Origin: Bacillus_AB infantis_B
GTDB lineage: Bacteria > Bacillota > Bacilli > Bacillales > Cytobacillaceae
Assembly (NCBI RefSeq): GCF_008180445.1
Contig: NZ_VTER01000005.1
Location: 266,124 to 330,123, forward strand
DNA length: 64,000 bases
Reading direction: 5' to 3'
Below the pieces are notes generated by a model that ran no database searches, had not been told where the DNA came from, and worked only from the letters and a program-made list of their open reading frames with translations. The translations under genes were made by a program, and so were the position numbers. Shown in pieces: positions 34,307 through 43,860 of the stretch. The number at the start of each line of letters is the position of its first letter. The first letter of the stretch is position 1.

Positions 34307-35521
34307 TCATTCACCATTTCGGATTGGCGGTTCAGTCTCTTCCAAATTCATTTCCCTGATCAAAACGGGCACTGGATGATCCACGCCTTCCTGTTCCTCA
34401 AGGGTTACTGCATACAGAGATTGCAATGCCTGATGATCCTCTTCCCTGAATTTCATCTTTCCTTTCGGTGTCTCAAATTCCATGTTTTCCATTGTGCTGA
34501 TCAAGCCCTCTACATCATTGTCGCCTTCAGTTTTCTTTAGAGCCTCCACAATGGAAATGGCAGCTGTCATTCCGCCAGCAGTAAACAGGTCAGGAATTTC
34601 GCCATCAAATTTTTTCTTATGCTCTTCAACCAGCCAGTCATTTACGTCATTGTCCGGAAGGGTGTGATAGTAAATGGAAAAACCGCTCATGCCAACTAAG
34701 GAATCCATCGTTTTTAAAGAAGCAATGTCCTGTGCGGCAGTAGAGATTTTAATTCCCTGCTCCTCAAGCTTCATATCTTTTAACTGTTTCCATGGCGCAT
34801 TGGATCCCGCCCAGACAATATAGAGGTAATCCGGCTTTTCATTAATAATGCTTTGAATGTTCGCTGTGAAATCAGTGGAATTTGGATCTGCATATTGTTC
34901 ATTTACAATGGTGGCGCCCAGCTTCTCTGCTCCTTCTTTAAATGCCGAGATTCCTTCTCTTCCATAGGCATTGTCCTGTGCAAAAGTAGCAATCTTCACA
35001 TCCTTTTCAGCAATCGCCGCCGCACCGGCGACTGCATCTTGCGAAGAGTTTCTTCCTGTCCTGAAGATATACTTGTTCCAGTTCTGCCCGGTGATGCTGT
35101 CTGCAACAGCAGGCTCCACCACCATGATTTTTTCGTATTCTTCAGCCAGCGGCAAAACGGCCAGTGTGTCCCCAGAGCTTGATGAACCCACCAGGAAATC
35201 CACTTCATCCTCTTCCAGCAGCTTGGTTGCTTTTCTTACCGCTACATCTGGCTTTGTTTCCGTATCTTCCACAATAAACTCAACCTTCTTGCCTGCTACT
35301 TCGTTCGACCCTTCTGTTGCATAATCCAGACCCAATTCAAAACCCGCCACCGTTTGCTTTCCATAAGTCTCAAGCGGACCTGTTAAAGAAGCGAGCACAC
35401 CAATTTTGATGGTATCTTCATTTGAGTTGGCCGTTTCGCCTGAGCAACCGGAAGTTATGATAATAGAGAGTACAATTCCGATCAGTATAAATAATTTAAA
35501 GCAGTTTAATTTCATTTTCAT
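34307..35521 (-). CDS. ABC transporter substrate-binding lipoprotein (Liv/amide type)
   Basis: 404 aa from ATG 35521 (GGGGGA upstream; the earlier ATG at 35527 is too close to it). Lipobox ITSGC-S at about 24-28. The mature part begins TIKIGVLASLTGPLETYGKQTVAGFELGLDYA, the periplasmic-binding-protein 6 fold used for branched-chain amino acids, amides, urea or aromatic acids. Operon context with acyl-CoA enzymes argues for a carboxylic acid rather than leucine. Confidence 0.82.
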   Translation of the reverse strand: MKMKLNCFKLFILIGIVLSIIITSGCSGETANSNEDTIKIGVLASLTGPLETYGKQTVAGFELGLDYATEGSNEVAGKKVEFIVEDTETKPDVAVRKATKLLEEDEVDFLVGSSSSGDTLAVLPLAEEYEKIMVVEPAVADSITGQNWNKYIFRTGRNSSQDAVAGAAAIAEKDVKIATFAQDNAYGREGISAFKEGAEKLGATIVNEQYADPNSTDFTANIQSIINEKPDYLYIVWAGSNAPWKQLKDMKLEEQGIKISTAAQDIASLKTMDSLVGMSGFSIYYHTLPDNDVNDWLVEEHKKKFDGEIPDLFTAGGMTAAISIVEALKKTEGDNDVEGLISTMENMEFETPKGKMKFREEDHQALQSLYAVTLEEQEGVDHPVPVLIREMNLEETEPPIRNGE

Positions 35522-35557
35522 AGCCATTCCCCCTATATTTGTTTTCTTAAGGCCATG

Positions 35558-36586
35558 TCAATTCTCGCTGCGTAGATACTTTGAATCTCCTATCCATCTC
35601 ACAACAGTCGCCGCCCACGTATAACCAGTCCCAGCACTGACCGCTACAGCAATATCTCCGGCATTCAATAGTCCCCGTTCATGGGCAAAATGGAGTCCTA
35701 CGCATGGGTCAAGCGCAGACATATGGCCATGGTGATTGAGGTAAACTGCTTTTTCTTCTGGAATTTCAAGTGATTGTAAGAGTTCTTTAAACATTGAACG
35801 TTTTGTGTGCAGTGGCAAAAGGAGTTTAATATCTTGAGGGGCATAACCGCTTCTTTGAAGTGCTTTGCGTATGACATGATCAAAATTTGCAATCGATACA
35901 GGATCCAGTCTTTCTTTCATGGATTGAGGATCTTTCACATCTATATAGTGCATGTTTTTTTCGACTGTTTCATGGCAGGTAAAATATTTGGACCCCCCGG
36001 CAGGTGTTCTAACATCATCATGAAAGGAACCGTCTGTCAAAATGGCGCTTTCGAGTATTTCGCTTTGGGAGGACTCCCTGGTGACCAGTGCAGCAGTGCC
36101 TCCGTCCGCAAAGTTGAACATGAAGCGTGAACGCGGATTGGCATAATCAATGATTTGGGACTCTTTGCATCCACCAACAAGCAGGATGTTTTGCACTGAT
36201 TGATCAGCAGTAATCATGTCTTTTGCCACCTTCAAAGCAATCGGGAAGCAAGAACTGACATTCATAATTTCAAACGCATAAGCGTTTTTAGCACCTAATT
36301 CATGCTGTATCTTTGGAGCACTTGACCAGACATAATAGTCTTTATGTGGGCTTCCAAAATAGATCACAACATCTATGGACAGAGGATCAATTCCTTCGAT
36401 TGCCTTCCTGCCCGCAGCAATGGCAAGATCGGAGGCTTGCATATTCTCGTCTGCAACATGCTTTTGAACTAAACCAAACTTTTCGATAATCACCTGTTCA
36501 GGTATGCCTGTTTTCACAGCCAGATCAGCTGCAGTCTCAATATCAGGAGGAAAAAAGACTCCTGTCGCTTTTACGCCGATTCCCAT
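35558..36586 (-). CDS. 3-oxoacyl-ACP synthase III-like condensing enzyme
   Basis: 342 aa. Thiolase-fold with nucleophile C113 in NVSSCFPIAL, a His in LLPLHTKRSMF and, where FabH has Asn, the segment NHHGHMSALDP. This is a non-standard third residue position compared with FabH (Cys-His-Asn), closer to divergent KAS III relatives. It overlaps the MaoC gene by 1 bp. Could condense an imported acyl-CoA with another acyl donor, or act in the thiolytic direction. Confidence 0.75.
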   Translation of the reverse strand: MGIGVKATGVFFPPDIETAADLAVKTGIPEQVIIEKFGLVQKHVADENMQASDLAIAAGRKAIEGIDPLSIDVVIYFGSPHKDYYVWSSAPKIQHELGAKNAYAFEIMNVSSCFPIALKVAKDMITADQSVQNILLVGGCKESQIIDYANPRSRFMFNFADGGTAALVTRESSQSEILESAILTDGSFHDDVRTPAGGSKYFTCHETVEKNMHYIDVKDPQSMKERLDPVSIANFDHVIRKALQRSGYAPQDIKLLLPLHTKRSMFKELLQSLEIPEEKAVYLNHHGHMSALDPCVGLHFAHERGLLNAGDIAVAVSAGTGYTWAATVVRWIGDSKYLRSEN

Positions 36587-37002
36587 TAGATTACCCCTCC
36601 GCCCTCAGGCACCATCATCTTAGCCGTGCCTGTCAAAACTTTTGTTCCATCCTGATTAAAGCATTCTGTCAGCAGGGTCAGTATTCGCTTTTCCTGGTCA
36701 ACTCCCTGGACCGTCCCTTTTGCGGTAATGGTATCACCTATAAAAACAGGAGCCATAAACCGAATGTTCTGTTCTACATAAATCGATCCTTTCCCTGGCA
36801 GGTGCACCCCCAATAGCTGGGATAATAAACTGGAGGTTAAGAGTCCATGTGCTATACGCTGTTTGAACCTCGTTTTTTTTGCATACTCCCCGTCTATATG
36901 GACAGGGTTGAAGTCGCCGCTTAATCCCGCAAACAATACAACGTCTGTCTCTGTTATGGTTTTGCTGCAGGAGGCCTCCTGGCCAATGCTATAAGAAATC
37001 AC
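36586..37002 (-). CDS. MaoC/PhaJ-type (R)-enoyl-CoA hydratase
   Basis: 138 aa, GTG start. Hot-dog fold with the hydratase motif FAGLSGDFNPVHIDGEYA...RIAHG carrying the catalytic Asp and His. Catalyses reversible hydration of trans-2-enoyl-CoA. It sits between the acyl-CoA ligase and KAS III genes with spacings of 4 bp and a 1-bp overlap. Confidence 0.85.
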   Translation of the reverse strand: MISYSIGQEASCSKTITETDVVLFAGLSGDFNPVHIDGEYAKKTRFKQRIAHGLLTSSLLSQLLGVHLPGKGSIYVEQNIRFMAPVFIGDTITAKGTVQGVDQEKRILTLLTECFNQDGTKVLTGTAKMMVPEGGGVI

Positions 37003-37006
37003 CTTT

Positions 37007-38488
37007 TCACCCTCTCGCTATAAGTTGTGTCTTTTGAATTTTTCCTGTGGCATTCCTCGGCAGCTCTGTTAAAAATGTAACCTTCTTGGGAATCTTATAT
37101 TTTGCAAGACTTCCCTGACAGTATTGAACAACGTCGCCCTCCGTTAAAGCGCTTCCATTTTCTTTTACTATAAAAGCTTCGGGCACCTCACCCCATATTG
37201 GGTCGGCATTCCCAACTACGGCTGCTTCAGCCACACCTTTTATACTGCTGATCACTTGCTCCACCTCGAGCGGATAGATATTTTCCCCTCCGGAAATAAT
37301 CATTTCCTTCTTCCTGCCCACAATGAAAAGAAACCCTTCATCATCCGCTTGGGCTAAGTCACCGGTCATAAGCCATCCATCTTTCAGCGCCTCGCTAGTA
37401 GCATCAGGGCGGTTCCAATATTCCTTCATAATATTTGGACCTCTAACCGCAAGCTCACCAACTTCTCTTCTTTCAACTTCTTTCCCCTCAAAATCTATCA
37501 GCTTATATTCGGAAAATAACACCGGCTTGCCGATGGATCCTCTCTTTCTCGGTGCATCTTCTTTTGTGAGCATAAATAGAGTTGGCGAAGTTTCAGTCAT
37601 TCCAAACCCCTGCCCAAATAAAAATCCTCTATCATAATAGGCATCTATCAATTCGCTTGGACACGGTGCCCCTCCATTGTAGAACCAGCGGACTGAGCTT
37701 AAATCAGTTTTATTAAATGATGGGCTAGTGAGCAATGCCTGATGAATCGTCGGGACCCCCATTACGATCGTCGCCCCATGTTCTTCAATCATTGTGAGTG
37801 CTTTTTCAGGTTCAAACTTGCCGGGAATGATAATTGTTCCTCCAGAAAATAGTGATGGAAACGCAAACAGCCCGATTCCCCCAATATGAAATAGCGGCAG
37901 CAGAACGATACAGCGGTCTTCTGATGTCAAATCAATGGCAAGCTTATTATTGACCGCATTCCAGAACATATTGCTCTGAGTGAGCACCGCTCCTTTCGGT
38001 TTGCCGGTCGTTCCGGATGTGTAGCAAATAATGTATGGTGCACCCTCATTAATCGTATTCTCACAAGCAAAACTTGTTTGAGTTCCTTTGCATAGGTCCT
38101 CCATAATCTCCATAGAATCTAAATCACTTTGGCCAACTAGAGACGATGCAAACTCTGCATTATTTTTTTCGGCAAAAAGGATTTTTGAGCCGCTGTCATT
38201 GAGCTGGAAAATAATCTCCTTCGCACTTAAGCGAATATTTAAAGGAACTGCCACACATTCTACCTTCGCGATGGCAAATAAAAGGATTATGTATTCTATC
38301 CGATTGTGTGACAGAATAGCTACCCGTTCCCCTTTTCTGCCTTGCATTTTTTCATGAATCTTCCCAGCAGCCAAATCCACCATTTGATTTAGCTGTAGAT
38401 AAGAAAACTTTTTGTTATCAGTTATGACCGCTGTCCGATCTGGATGCGTGTTTGCCCATTTCTGGATCCAATAGGCAATCCCTTTCAT
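37007..38488 (-). CDS. Acyl-CoA synthetase (class I adenylate-forming)
   Basis: 493 aa. The phosphate loop ICYTSGTTGKPKGAV, GQGFGMTET, TGDLAQADDEGFLFIVGRKKEMI and C-terminal PRNATGKIQKTQL with catalytic Lys are all intact. It activates a carboxylic acid to acyl-CoA with ATP. It is the first enzyme gene after the TetR regulator, 18 bp downstream, so it most likely activates whatever the ABC transporter imports. Confidence 0.88.
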   Translation of the reverse strand: MKGIAYWIQKWANTHPDRTAVITDNKKFSYLQLNQMVDLAAGKIHEKMQGRKGERVAILSHNRIEYIILLFAIAKVECVAVPLNIRLSAKEIIFQLNDSGSKILFAEKNNAEFASSLVGQSDLDSMEIMEDLCKGTQTSFACENTINEGAPYIICYTSGTTGKPKGAVLTQSNMFWNAVNNKLAIDLTSEDRCIVLLPLFHIGGIGLFAFPSLFSGGTIIIPGKFEPEKALTMIEEHGATIVMGVPTIHQALLTSPSFNKTDLSSVRWFYNGGAPCPSELIDAYYDRGFLFGQGFGMTETSPTLFMLTKEDAPRKRGSIGKPVLFSEYKLIDFEGKEVERREVGELAVRGPNIMKEYWNRPDATSEALKDGWLMTGDLAQADDEGFLFIVGRKKEMIISGGENIYPLEVEQVISSIKGVAEAAVVGNADPIWGEVPEAFIVKENGSALTEGDVVQYCQGSLAKYKIPKKVTFLTELPRNATGKIQKTQLIARG

Positions 38489-38506
38489 CGAACTCCCCCT
38501 TCCCTT

Positions 38507-39109
38507 TTACTTTTTTAACCCCTGGAATATAAGAGTCATCGCGGCATCAAATGCTTCTTCCGGAACCTCCTGCTTTTCCCAATACACCCATCTCATTCCG
38601 AGGAACTGACCAATCGACATCAGACAGTAGGCAACCGTCTCTTGATCTAGGTCCTTAAATTCACCCGCCTCTACGCCCTGAGACAGACTCTTTAAAAAAC
38701 CGTTGGCAAGCTTGGCATAATACCAGCGGAAAATCTCCTGATCCACCACCACAGCCTGCTGGACAATACTATACAGATTAGGATGATTTTTTACCCAGCT
38801 AAAGAAGGCAAAAAATCCATTTCGCTGCGCTTCCTCAAAGGATGAGCTTCCAGCCATTCCTTCCTTAATAGCAGTGCGCAAATCCCGGCTATAGCTGCGG
38901 ATCAGCTCATCATAAACATCTTTCTTTGAAGGGAAATAGTTGTAAAAGGTTCCCTGAGCCACTTTAGCTTCTTGAGAAATATTCACAATAGAAGTCTCGA
39001 AATAACCCTTCTGCCCAAAAACCTCCTCAGCTGCCCTTAAAAGCTTTTCACGTGTTTCCAACCCTCTTGGAGTCAACGATTTTTCCTCAGTCATGTTTTT
39101 AACTGACAC
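38507..39109 (-). CDS. TetR/AcrR regulator of the acyl/ABC operon
   Basis: 200 aa from GTG 39109, with GAGGTG six bases upstream. HTH: IVNISQEAKVAQGTFYNYFPSKKDVYDEL. The C-terminal ligand domain has the pattern of FadR/YsiA-like fatty-acyl regulators. It is first in the operon it probably represses, with an acyl-CoA as likely inducer. Confidence 0.83.
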   Translation of the reverse strand: MSVKNMTEEKSLTPRGLETREKLLRAAEEVFGQKGYFETSIVNISQEAKVAQGTFYNYFPSKKDVYDELIRSYSRDLRTAIKEGMAGSSSFEEAQRNGFFAFFSWVKNHPNLYSIVQQAVVVDQEIFRWYYAKLANGFLKSLSQGVEAGEFKDLDQETVAYCLMSIGQFLGMRWVYWEKQEVPEEAFDAAMTLIFQGLKK

Positions 39110-39183
39110 CTGAATCACCTCTCAACTTAATTATAGGTAATATTCTTAAAATTTCAATAAGTATTTTAAAATGTTTAGTTTAT

Positions 39184-39246
39184 CCATGGTGGTAGGTCCC
39201 TTAGCCCAAACAAAAAAAGAGCCAAGGGGTCTGTCCCCTCGGCTCT
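39184..39246 (+). repeat. REPIN copy 23
   Basis: Two units, the left one decayed (ggtaggtcccttagccc), spacer A7. Next copy after an 8.2-kb gap spanning the operon. Confidence 0.82.
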
Positions 39247-39261
39247 TTACTCAAAAGAAAT

Positions 39262-39292
39262 AAAAAAGTAAGGAACAAAGTCGCTCCTTACT
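39262..39292 (-). terminator. Intrinsic terminator of the small coiled-coil gene
   Basis: Minus strand AGTAAGGA (39285-39292), 10-nt loop, TCCTTACT (39267-39274), then U6. Overlaps the stop codon. Confidence 0.8.
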
Positions 39293-39560
39293 GATTCTTC
39301 AATATACGTTTAAAATCTTTTATATCACTTTCTTGCTTGACAGAACGCACAGCTAAAGTATCAATGACCCTTTGTTGGTCCTCCAATGTATCTTTAAGCT
39401 CGGCTGTCTTTTCATCAATATGCTTCTCAATATGTTCAAAGTATGGTCCCAGACCATTAATTAAGTTATCTTTAATGCCCGAAACGTCTTTCTTTAATTC
39501 TAACTGTCCTTCTTTAAGTTCTTTTAATTCATTAAGAATTAATTTTAAAGTTTCTTCCAT
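39288..39560 (-). CDS. Small coiled-coil protein
   Basis: 90 aa from ATG 39560 (GGGGTG upstream). Almost entirely heptad-like and charged (LILNELKELKEGQLELKKDV...HIDEKTAELKDTLEDQQRVID). No signal or membrane helix. Such proteins are common in Bacillaceae; function unknown. It has its own terminator. Confidence 0.7.
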   Translation of the reverse strand: MEETLKLILNELKELKEGQLELKKDVSGIKDNLINGLGPYFEHIEKHIDEKTAELKDTLEDQQRVIDTLAVRSVKQESDIKDFKRILKNQ

Positions 39561-39663
39561 TAACAATCACCCCAGTTACTTTTTTATATTATAACACGCC
39601 AAAGCTATCAAAATGGCTCAACCTATCCTCATTTCCTTTGCAGTTATGGAATATTTTCTCAAC

Positions 39664-39727
39664 AGGCCACCGGGTCGGTTCCCCTGGCCCAAACAAAAAA
39701 AGCCAAGGGGTCTGTCCCCTTGGCTCA
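39664..39727 (+). repeat. REPIN copy 24
   Basis: Two units, spacer aaacaaaaaaagcc. TCA 39725-39727 is the stop of the aldehyde dehydrogenase gene. Confidence 0.87.
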
Positions 39728-41020
39728 TCGTTTCAACACACTCTTAAAGTGAGTAAACGTATCAAAGCTTGCTTTCCCGTGATAGGCTCCCATGCCGCTC
39801 GCGCCTACGCCTCCGAATGGAAGGTAGTGGGACGTCATGTGGCTGATTGTATCGTTGATGGATCCTCCGCCGAAGGAAATTTTGTTAAGAATTTCGTCCT
39901 GTACCGCTTCGTCTTCTGAGAATAGATAGAGAGCAAGCGGTTTAGGGCGGTTCATGATCGGCTCAATGATTTCGTCCAGGTTATCATAGGTCATAACAGG
40001 CAGGATCGGTCCGAAGATTTCATCTTGCATGACGGCGTCTTCCCATGAGATGTTATCAAGAATCGTCGGTTCAATGAGGAGCTCGTCGCGGTTATGCTGA
40101 CCTCCAGTAACAATGTTTCCGTTATCGAGGAAGCCGACGAGGCGATCAAAGTGCCGCTCGCTGACAACGTGCCCAAAGTTCGGGTTCTCAACGATGTTCT
40201 CGCCGAAAGCCGCTGTGATGACTTCTTTGAACTTGTTCATGAGTTCATCCTTCACGCTGCTGTGCACGAGAAGATAATCCGGTGCTACGCATGTTTGGCC
40301 GGCATTGGCGAATTTACCGCGCACAATGCGCAGTGCGGCTTCGTCAAGGTTGGCATCTTTATGCACGATCGTCGGACTTTTTCCGCCGAGCTCAAGTGTC
40401 GTTGGGGTAAGATGTTTGGCCGCAGCTTCGGCCACGATCTTTCCAACGCCGGTGCTGCCTGTGAAGAAAATATAGTCAAAGTCTTCTTTTAGAAGGGCTG
40501 TGCTTGTTTCCACTTCACCTTCCACGACATGAAGATATTCTTCAGGGAAGTTGTCATTAATCATAGCAGACAGCAGGGCAGATGTTTTCGGTGTTAGTTC
40601 CGATGGCTTCAGCACGCCTGTGTTCCCGGCGGCAATAGCGCCTACAAGTGGTGTCATGGCAAGCTGGAACGGGTAGTTCCAAGGTGCAATCACCAGTGCG
40701 GAACCAAATGGCTCAGGCTTAATAAAGCTTTGGGCACCGTTGTGAGACGCTGATGTCGGCACTTCTTTCACTGCTGCCCATTCTTCAAGGTTTTCCACCA
40801 TATAGTCAATCTCACCGATGACCAGTCCAACCTCGGCTCGCTTCGCTTCGAGCTCAGATTTATTCAAATCCTGCTTCACAGCATCAAGAATATCCTGTTC
40901 ATGCTTTTGCACAAGGGATTTTAATGTATTTAAAGTGCGGAGTCGGAATGAAACGCTTTTCGTTTCTCCTGAACGGAAATAGGCGCGTTGTTTACTCAAA
41001 AGCTCTTGATAGTTTTCCAT
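39725..41020 (-). CDS. Aldehyde dehydrogenase (class 3-like)
   Basis: 431 aa from ATG 41020 (AAGGAG, spacing 8; ATG 41023 also possible). Contains Glu motif LELGGKSPTIVH and the nucleophile in NAGQTCVAPDYLLV, plus NYPFQLAMTPLVGAIAAGN. The short length and C-terminus match class 3/YwdH-like enzymes acting on medium- and long-chain aldehydes with NAD(P). Confidence 0.88.
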   Translation of the reverse strand: MENYQELLSKQRAYFRSGETKSVSFRLRTLNTLKSLVQKHEQDILDAVKQDLNKSELEAKRAEVGLVIGEIDYMVENLEEWAAVKEVPTSASHNGAQSFIKPEPFGSALVIAPWNYPFQLAMTPLVGAIAAGNTGVLKPSELTPKTSALLSAMINDNFPEEYLHVVEGEVETSTALLKEDFDYIFFTGSTGVGKIVAEAAAKHLTPTTLELGGKSPTIVHKDANLDEAALRIVRGKFANAGQTCVAPDYLLVHSSVKDELMNKFKEVITAAFGENIVENPNFGHVVSERHFDRLVGFLDNGNIVTGGQHNRDELLIEPTILDNISWEDAVMQDEIFGPILPVMTYDNLDEIIEPIMNRPKPLALYLFSEDEAVQDEILNKISFGGGSINDTISHMTSHYLPFGGVGASGMGAYHGKASFDTFTHFKSVLKR

Positions 41021-41187
41021 CATGAACACTCCTTTGTATTGAATACTCTAGTGATTTTATAGCTTGGACCCAAAGCCTATGAGAATGATTTCTCCCTTTC
41101 ACATAAGGCCTTGCCCAACTAATTGATGCATTTATTGTTGACTCGACATACTATAGTACAGATATTTTTTATAAGCAAGGAACGTGC

Positions 41188-41357
41188 CCGGGCCAGGGGG
41201 TCCTTCTGGGCCAGGGGGTCAGGTCCCCTGGCCCAAACTCAAAAAGAGCCAAGGGGTCTGTCCCCTTGGCTCTCTGACCCCTTGGCTCTCCCAGGCCACC
41301 GGGACAGACCCCCTGGCTCAAAAAACAAAAAAGCCAAGGGACCTGTCCCCTTGGCTT
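41188..41357 (+). repeat. REPIN copy 25 (double)
   Basis: Two complete REPINs and arm fragments back to back across 170 bp of a 345-bp gap. The first has loops TCAGG/TCTGT, the second ACAGA/CCTGT, joined by ctctgaccccttggctctcc. Apart from this, the gap contains only the AT-rich ALDH leader. Confidence 0.86.
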
Positions 41358-41365
41358 CCTCACCT

Positions 41366-42220
41366 CTAGCTACGCATTAACGCACCATTAGGCTTGGGCA
41401 AATCCTGCTCGATTATTTGATTCATCTTACAAAAATGCTCAAAAAATTGCTGTGCATGCTCCCGTTCTTTTGGGTCACTTTTCAGCGCAACTATATCACG
41501 CAAAGTTTGAGCCATCCATGAATTTTCAAAATAGCGGTATTTCCCTGTATTCCATGTCATTTTTTGAGGAGATTTTTCATTCACATAATAATCCCAGAAG
41601 GGCATCTGTTCCGATTCCTCTTCTGTAAGCTGGAGCCTGTATGTTGAATGAGCCGGAATATTTCCATCTTCACAAAGCTTGCCAATAAACTTCTCTTTCA
41701 CCATGTAGACACCTAAGATGCGTCTGTCTTTTTCTGGCTTACTGGGATCTACTGCTGTCAGCAGAACAGCACTATTTTGGTGCAGGCGGCTGGGTTTGTT
41801 TGGCTTCCCCTTGTTATTGCCGCTTTTAATAACACCAGAAAAAACCTTCCACTCTGTAAAAGAACAATCCTGTTCTTCCGCATCACACCAAAAAACCATT
41901 TGTGATTCTGGATGAAGCTTATGATTTTTCATCAGTTTTTCATATCCCAAGCGGAGTTCCTGGCTTTTCCGATAACGATTCTTTTCTTCTTCCTTCTTCC
42001 TGTCTTCTTCCCTACGCTCATTTTTCTTGTTTTGTATAATCACATCGAGTGATTTAGCAATCATTTCATCATGCAGTATCAAATGCTCTCCAAATACATC
42101 AGGGAAAACAAACTTCTTCTTTTCCGATGCGAAATGTATCTCTATACTTGTATCATTATGTTCGACTATACTCCCCATACCAAACAGCTTGTGCGTAACC
42201 TTCTTATTGATTAGATTCAT
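41366..42220 (-). CDS. Uncharacterised Bacillaceae protein
   Basis: 284 aa. The N-terminal 50 residues (KKVTHKLFGMGSIVEHNDTSIEIHFASEKKKFVFPDVF) resemble a small beta-barrel seen in UvrD/CarD-tail-like folds. A charged helical linker (about 65-95) and a C-terminal domain with WCDAEEQDCSFTEWKVFSGVIKSGNNKGKP follow. No catalytic motif recognised. Leftward, single gene. Confidence 0.6.
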   Translation of the reverse strand: MNLINKKVTHKLFGMGSIVEHNDTSIEIHFASEKKKFVFPDVFGEHLILHDEMIAKSLDVIIQNKKNERREEDRKKEEEKNRYRKSQELRLGYEKLMKNHKLHPESQMVFWCDAEEQDCSFTEWKVFSGVIKSGNNKGKPNKPSRLHQNSAVLLTAVDPSKPEKDRRILGVYMVKEKFIGKLCEDGNIPAHSTYRLQLTEEESEQMPFWDYYVNEKSPQKMTWNTGKYRYFENSWMAQTLRDIVALKSDPKEREHAQQFFEHFCKMNQIIEQDLPKPNGALMRS

Positions 42221-42435
42221 TATTCTAATCCTCCTTATATTGTAGAAAAACCCAGATGCTGTTTTTCATCCGACTATCTTTCCTAAAAGGCTGCACAATT
42301 GTTTAAGTTTCCTTCAGGTTGAAAAGGAAATAAAAAAAGTATCCGAAATTCAATCTGCAAAACAATACAGCGAAATCCCGAATACGATTAAAACATTGTA
42401 AACCTATTATAACATTTATTGGATAAATTAAAAAC

Positions 42436-42552
42436 AAGCCAGGGGGACAGACCCCCTGGCCCAAAAAGTTTTAAGCAAGCCAAGGGGTCAGACCCCATGG
42501 CCCACTCCGGCCCAAACTCAAAAAAAGCCAAGGGACCTGACCCCCTGGCTCA
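42436..42552 (+). repeat. REPIN copy 26 (compound, cactccggccc subtype)
   Basis: Three dyad units. The last pair carries the insert cactccggccc before aaactcaaaaaaagcc and a right loop CCTGA. Nearly identical to copy 27, 1.3 kb away. The remaining 42221-42435 is AT-rich with no recognised element. Confidence 0.86.
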
Positions 42553-43788
42553 TCACATAAATCCAGAAAACCACAACCCCAATGTTGTCCCAACATAATT
42601 ACCTATTATATACCCTAATGTTCCAACAACAAGAATCGGCCCAATCAGATCCTTCCATCCTTTTGCAATAGCCATGGCTGCTGCAGTTGTCGGGCCGCCC
42701 ACATTCGCATTGCTGGCGAGCAGGATTTCTTCAAGGTCATATTTCAAAAGTTTTCCAGCAGTCAGTGACACGGCCAAGTTCACTACTACAATAATGAATA
42801 CAAACACCAGCAGCAGCGGAGCGTTTTGAATAATCAGCGGAATGGATGCCGGAATTCCAATCACTACAAAGAATAAGTAAATGAGGAATGTACCAATTTC
42901 CTGGCTCCCGTTAATCGACTCAAAATATCTCGGAAACAAGGCAAGTGCCAGAAATGTTAAGGTCGTCAGCATCAAGTAATTGTCACCGAACAATCCATTC
43001 AGCAGATTTAAAAAGAAAGAAGTATCCTCCCCGGAAGGAATCAATCCATCCAGGAATGCTGCAATCTTAAAAGAAACCACCACAAGAAGGAAAGCAGTCC
43101 CTACAGATAGCGCCATATCCTTCAATGAAATATCCTTACGTTCCCAAAAGCTTTCCGCCAGTGTCTTCCCTTCTTCTCTGACTCCGCCGCTTTCCACTTT
43201 TTCTACTTTTTCCACATGCGGAGCCCTAAAGCGTCTTCTAAAAAAGCCTATGGCCGGAATCATCATCAAAACAATGAAATAAATCGCCATCATCAGATTG
43301 TCTGCCACCACTGCTGAAGAAACCATTTCTCCAGGCGCCTCAAATTTAGCTGCCATAGCGGCAAAGTTCACCCCGCCGCCAATATAGGAGGCACTAAGCA
43401 TGGCGCCGAGTTTATCTAGGACCGGTATATGATCCTTCAGTAAAAAGAAACTAATGATTACCCCGGCAACCGTCCCGATTGAACTGATCAGAAAAATAAT
43501 CAGCAGCCGCCCGCTTTCCTTCCATATTCTCTTAAAATTCACATGAAACAGCAGCAGCGGAATGGCTAGAGGAATAATAAATGTCCAGATCGCATCATAC
43601 ACTGGCGACGCTGTAGGGATAATCCCGGTATTTGATAGAATAATAGCACCAACCAGCGCAATGATTGCACCAGAAATCTTCGCCGCCCAGCTGTAGCGCT
43701 GCTCCAGAATAATACTCGCCGAAGCCCACACCACAATAATCCCCCACAGCGTCACATAATCATCAGCTTTAATCAAAGTATCCTCCAA
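42553..43788 (-). CDS. DUF819 membrane protein (YjcL-like)
   Basis: 411 aa, about ten to twelve membrane helices, with the DUF819 pattern SASYIGGGVNFAAMAAKFEAPG and the C-terminal LLASNANVGGPTTAAAMAIAKGW repeated-fold motif. The two glycine-rich motifs lie in inverted halves as in secondary transporters. Substrate unknown. The gene is framed by two near-identical REPINs (copies 26 and 27). Confidence 0.83.
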   Translation of the reverse strand: MEDTLIKADDYVTLWGIIVVWASASIILEQRYSWAAKISGAIIALVGAIILSNTGIIPTASPVYDAIWTFIIPLAIPLLLFHVNFKRIWKESGRLLIIFLISSIGTVAGVIISFFLLKDHIPVLDKLGAMLSASYIGGGVNFAAMAAKFEAPGEMVSSAVVADNLMMAIYFIVLMMIPAIGFFRRRFRAPHVEKVEKVESGGVREEGKTLAESFWERKDISLKDMALSVGTAFLLVVVSFKIAAFLDGLIPSGEDTSFFLNLLNGLFGDNYLMLTTLTFLALALFPRYFESINGSQEIGTFLIYLFFVVIGIPASIPLIIQNAPLLLVFVFIIVVVNLAVSLTAGKLLKYDLEEILLASNANVGGPTTAAAMAIAKGWKDLIGPILVVGTLGYIIGNYVGTTLGLWFSGFM

Positions 43789-43860
43789 AACCTTGCCCCC
43801 TTTTCACATTTTGGACTAAAAATATATTACTATGACGAGCTGAAAATTCAAAATATTTAA

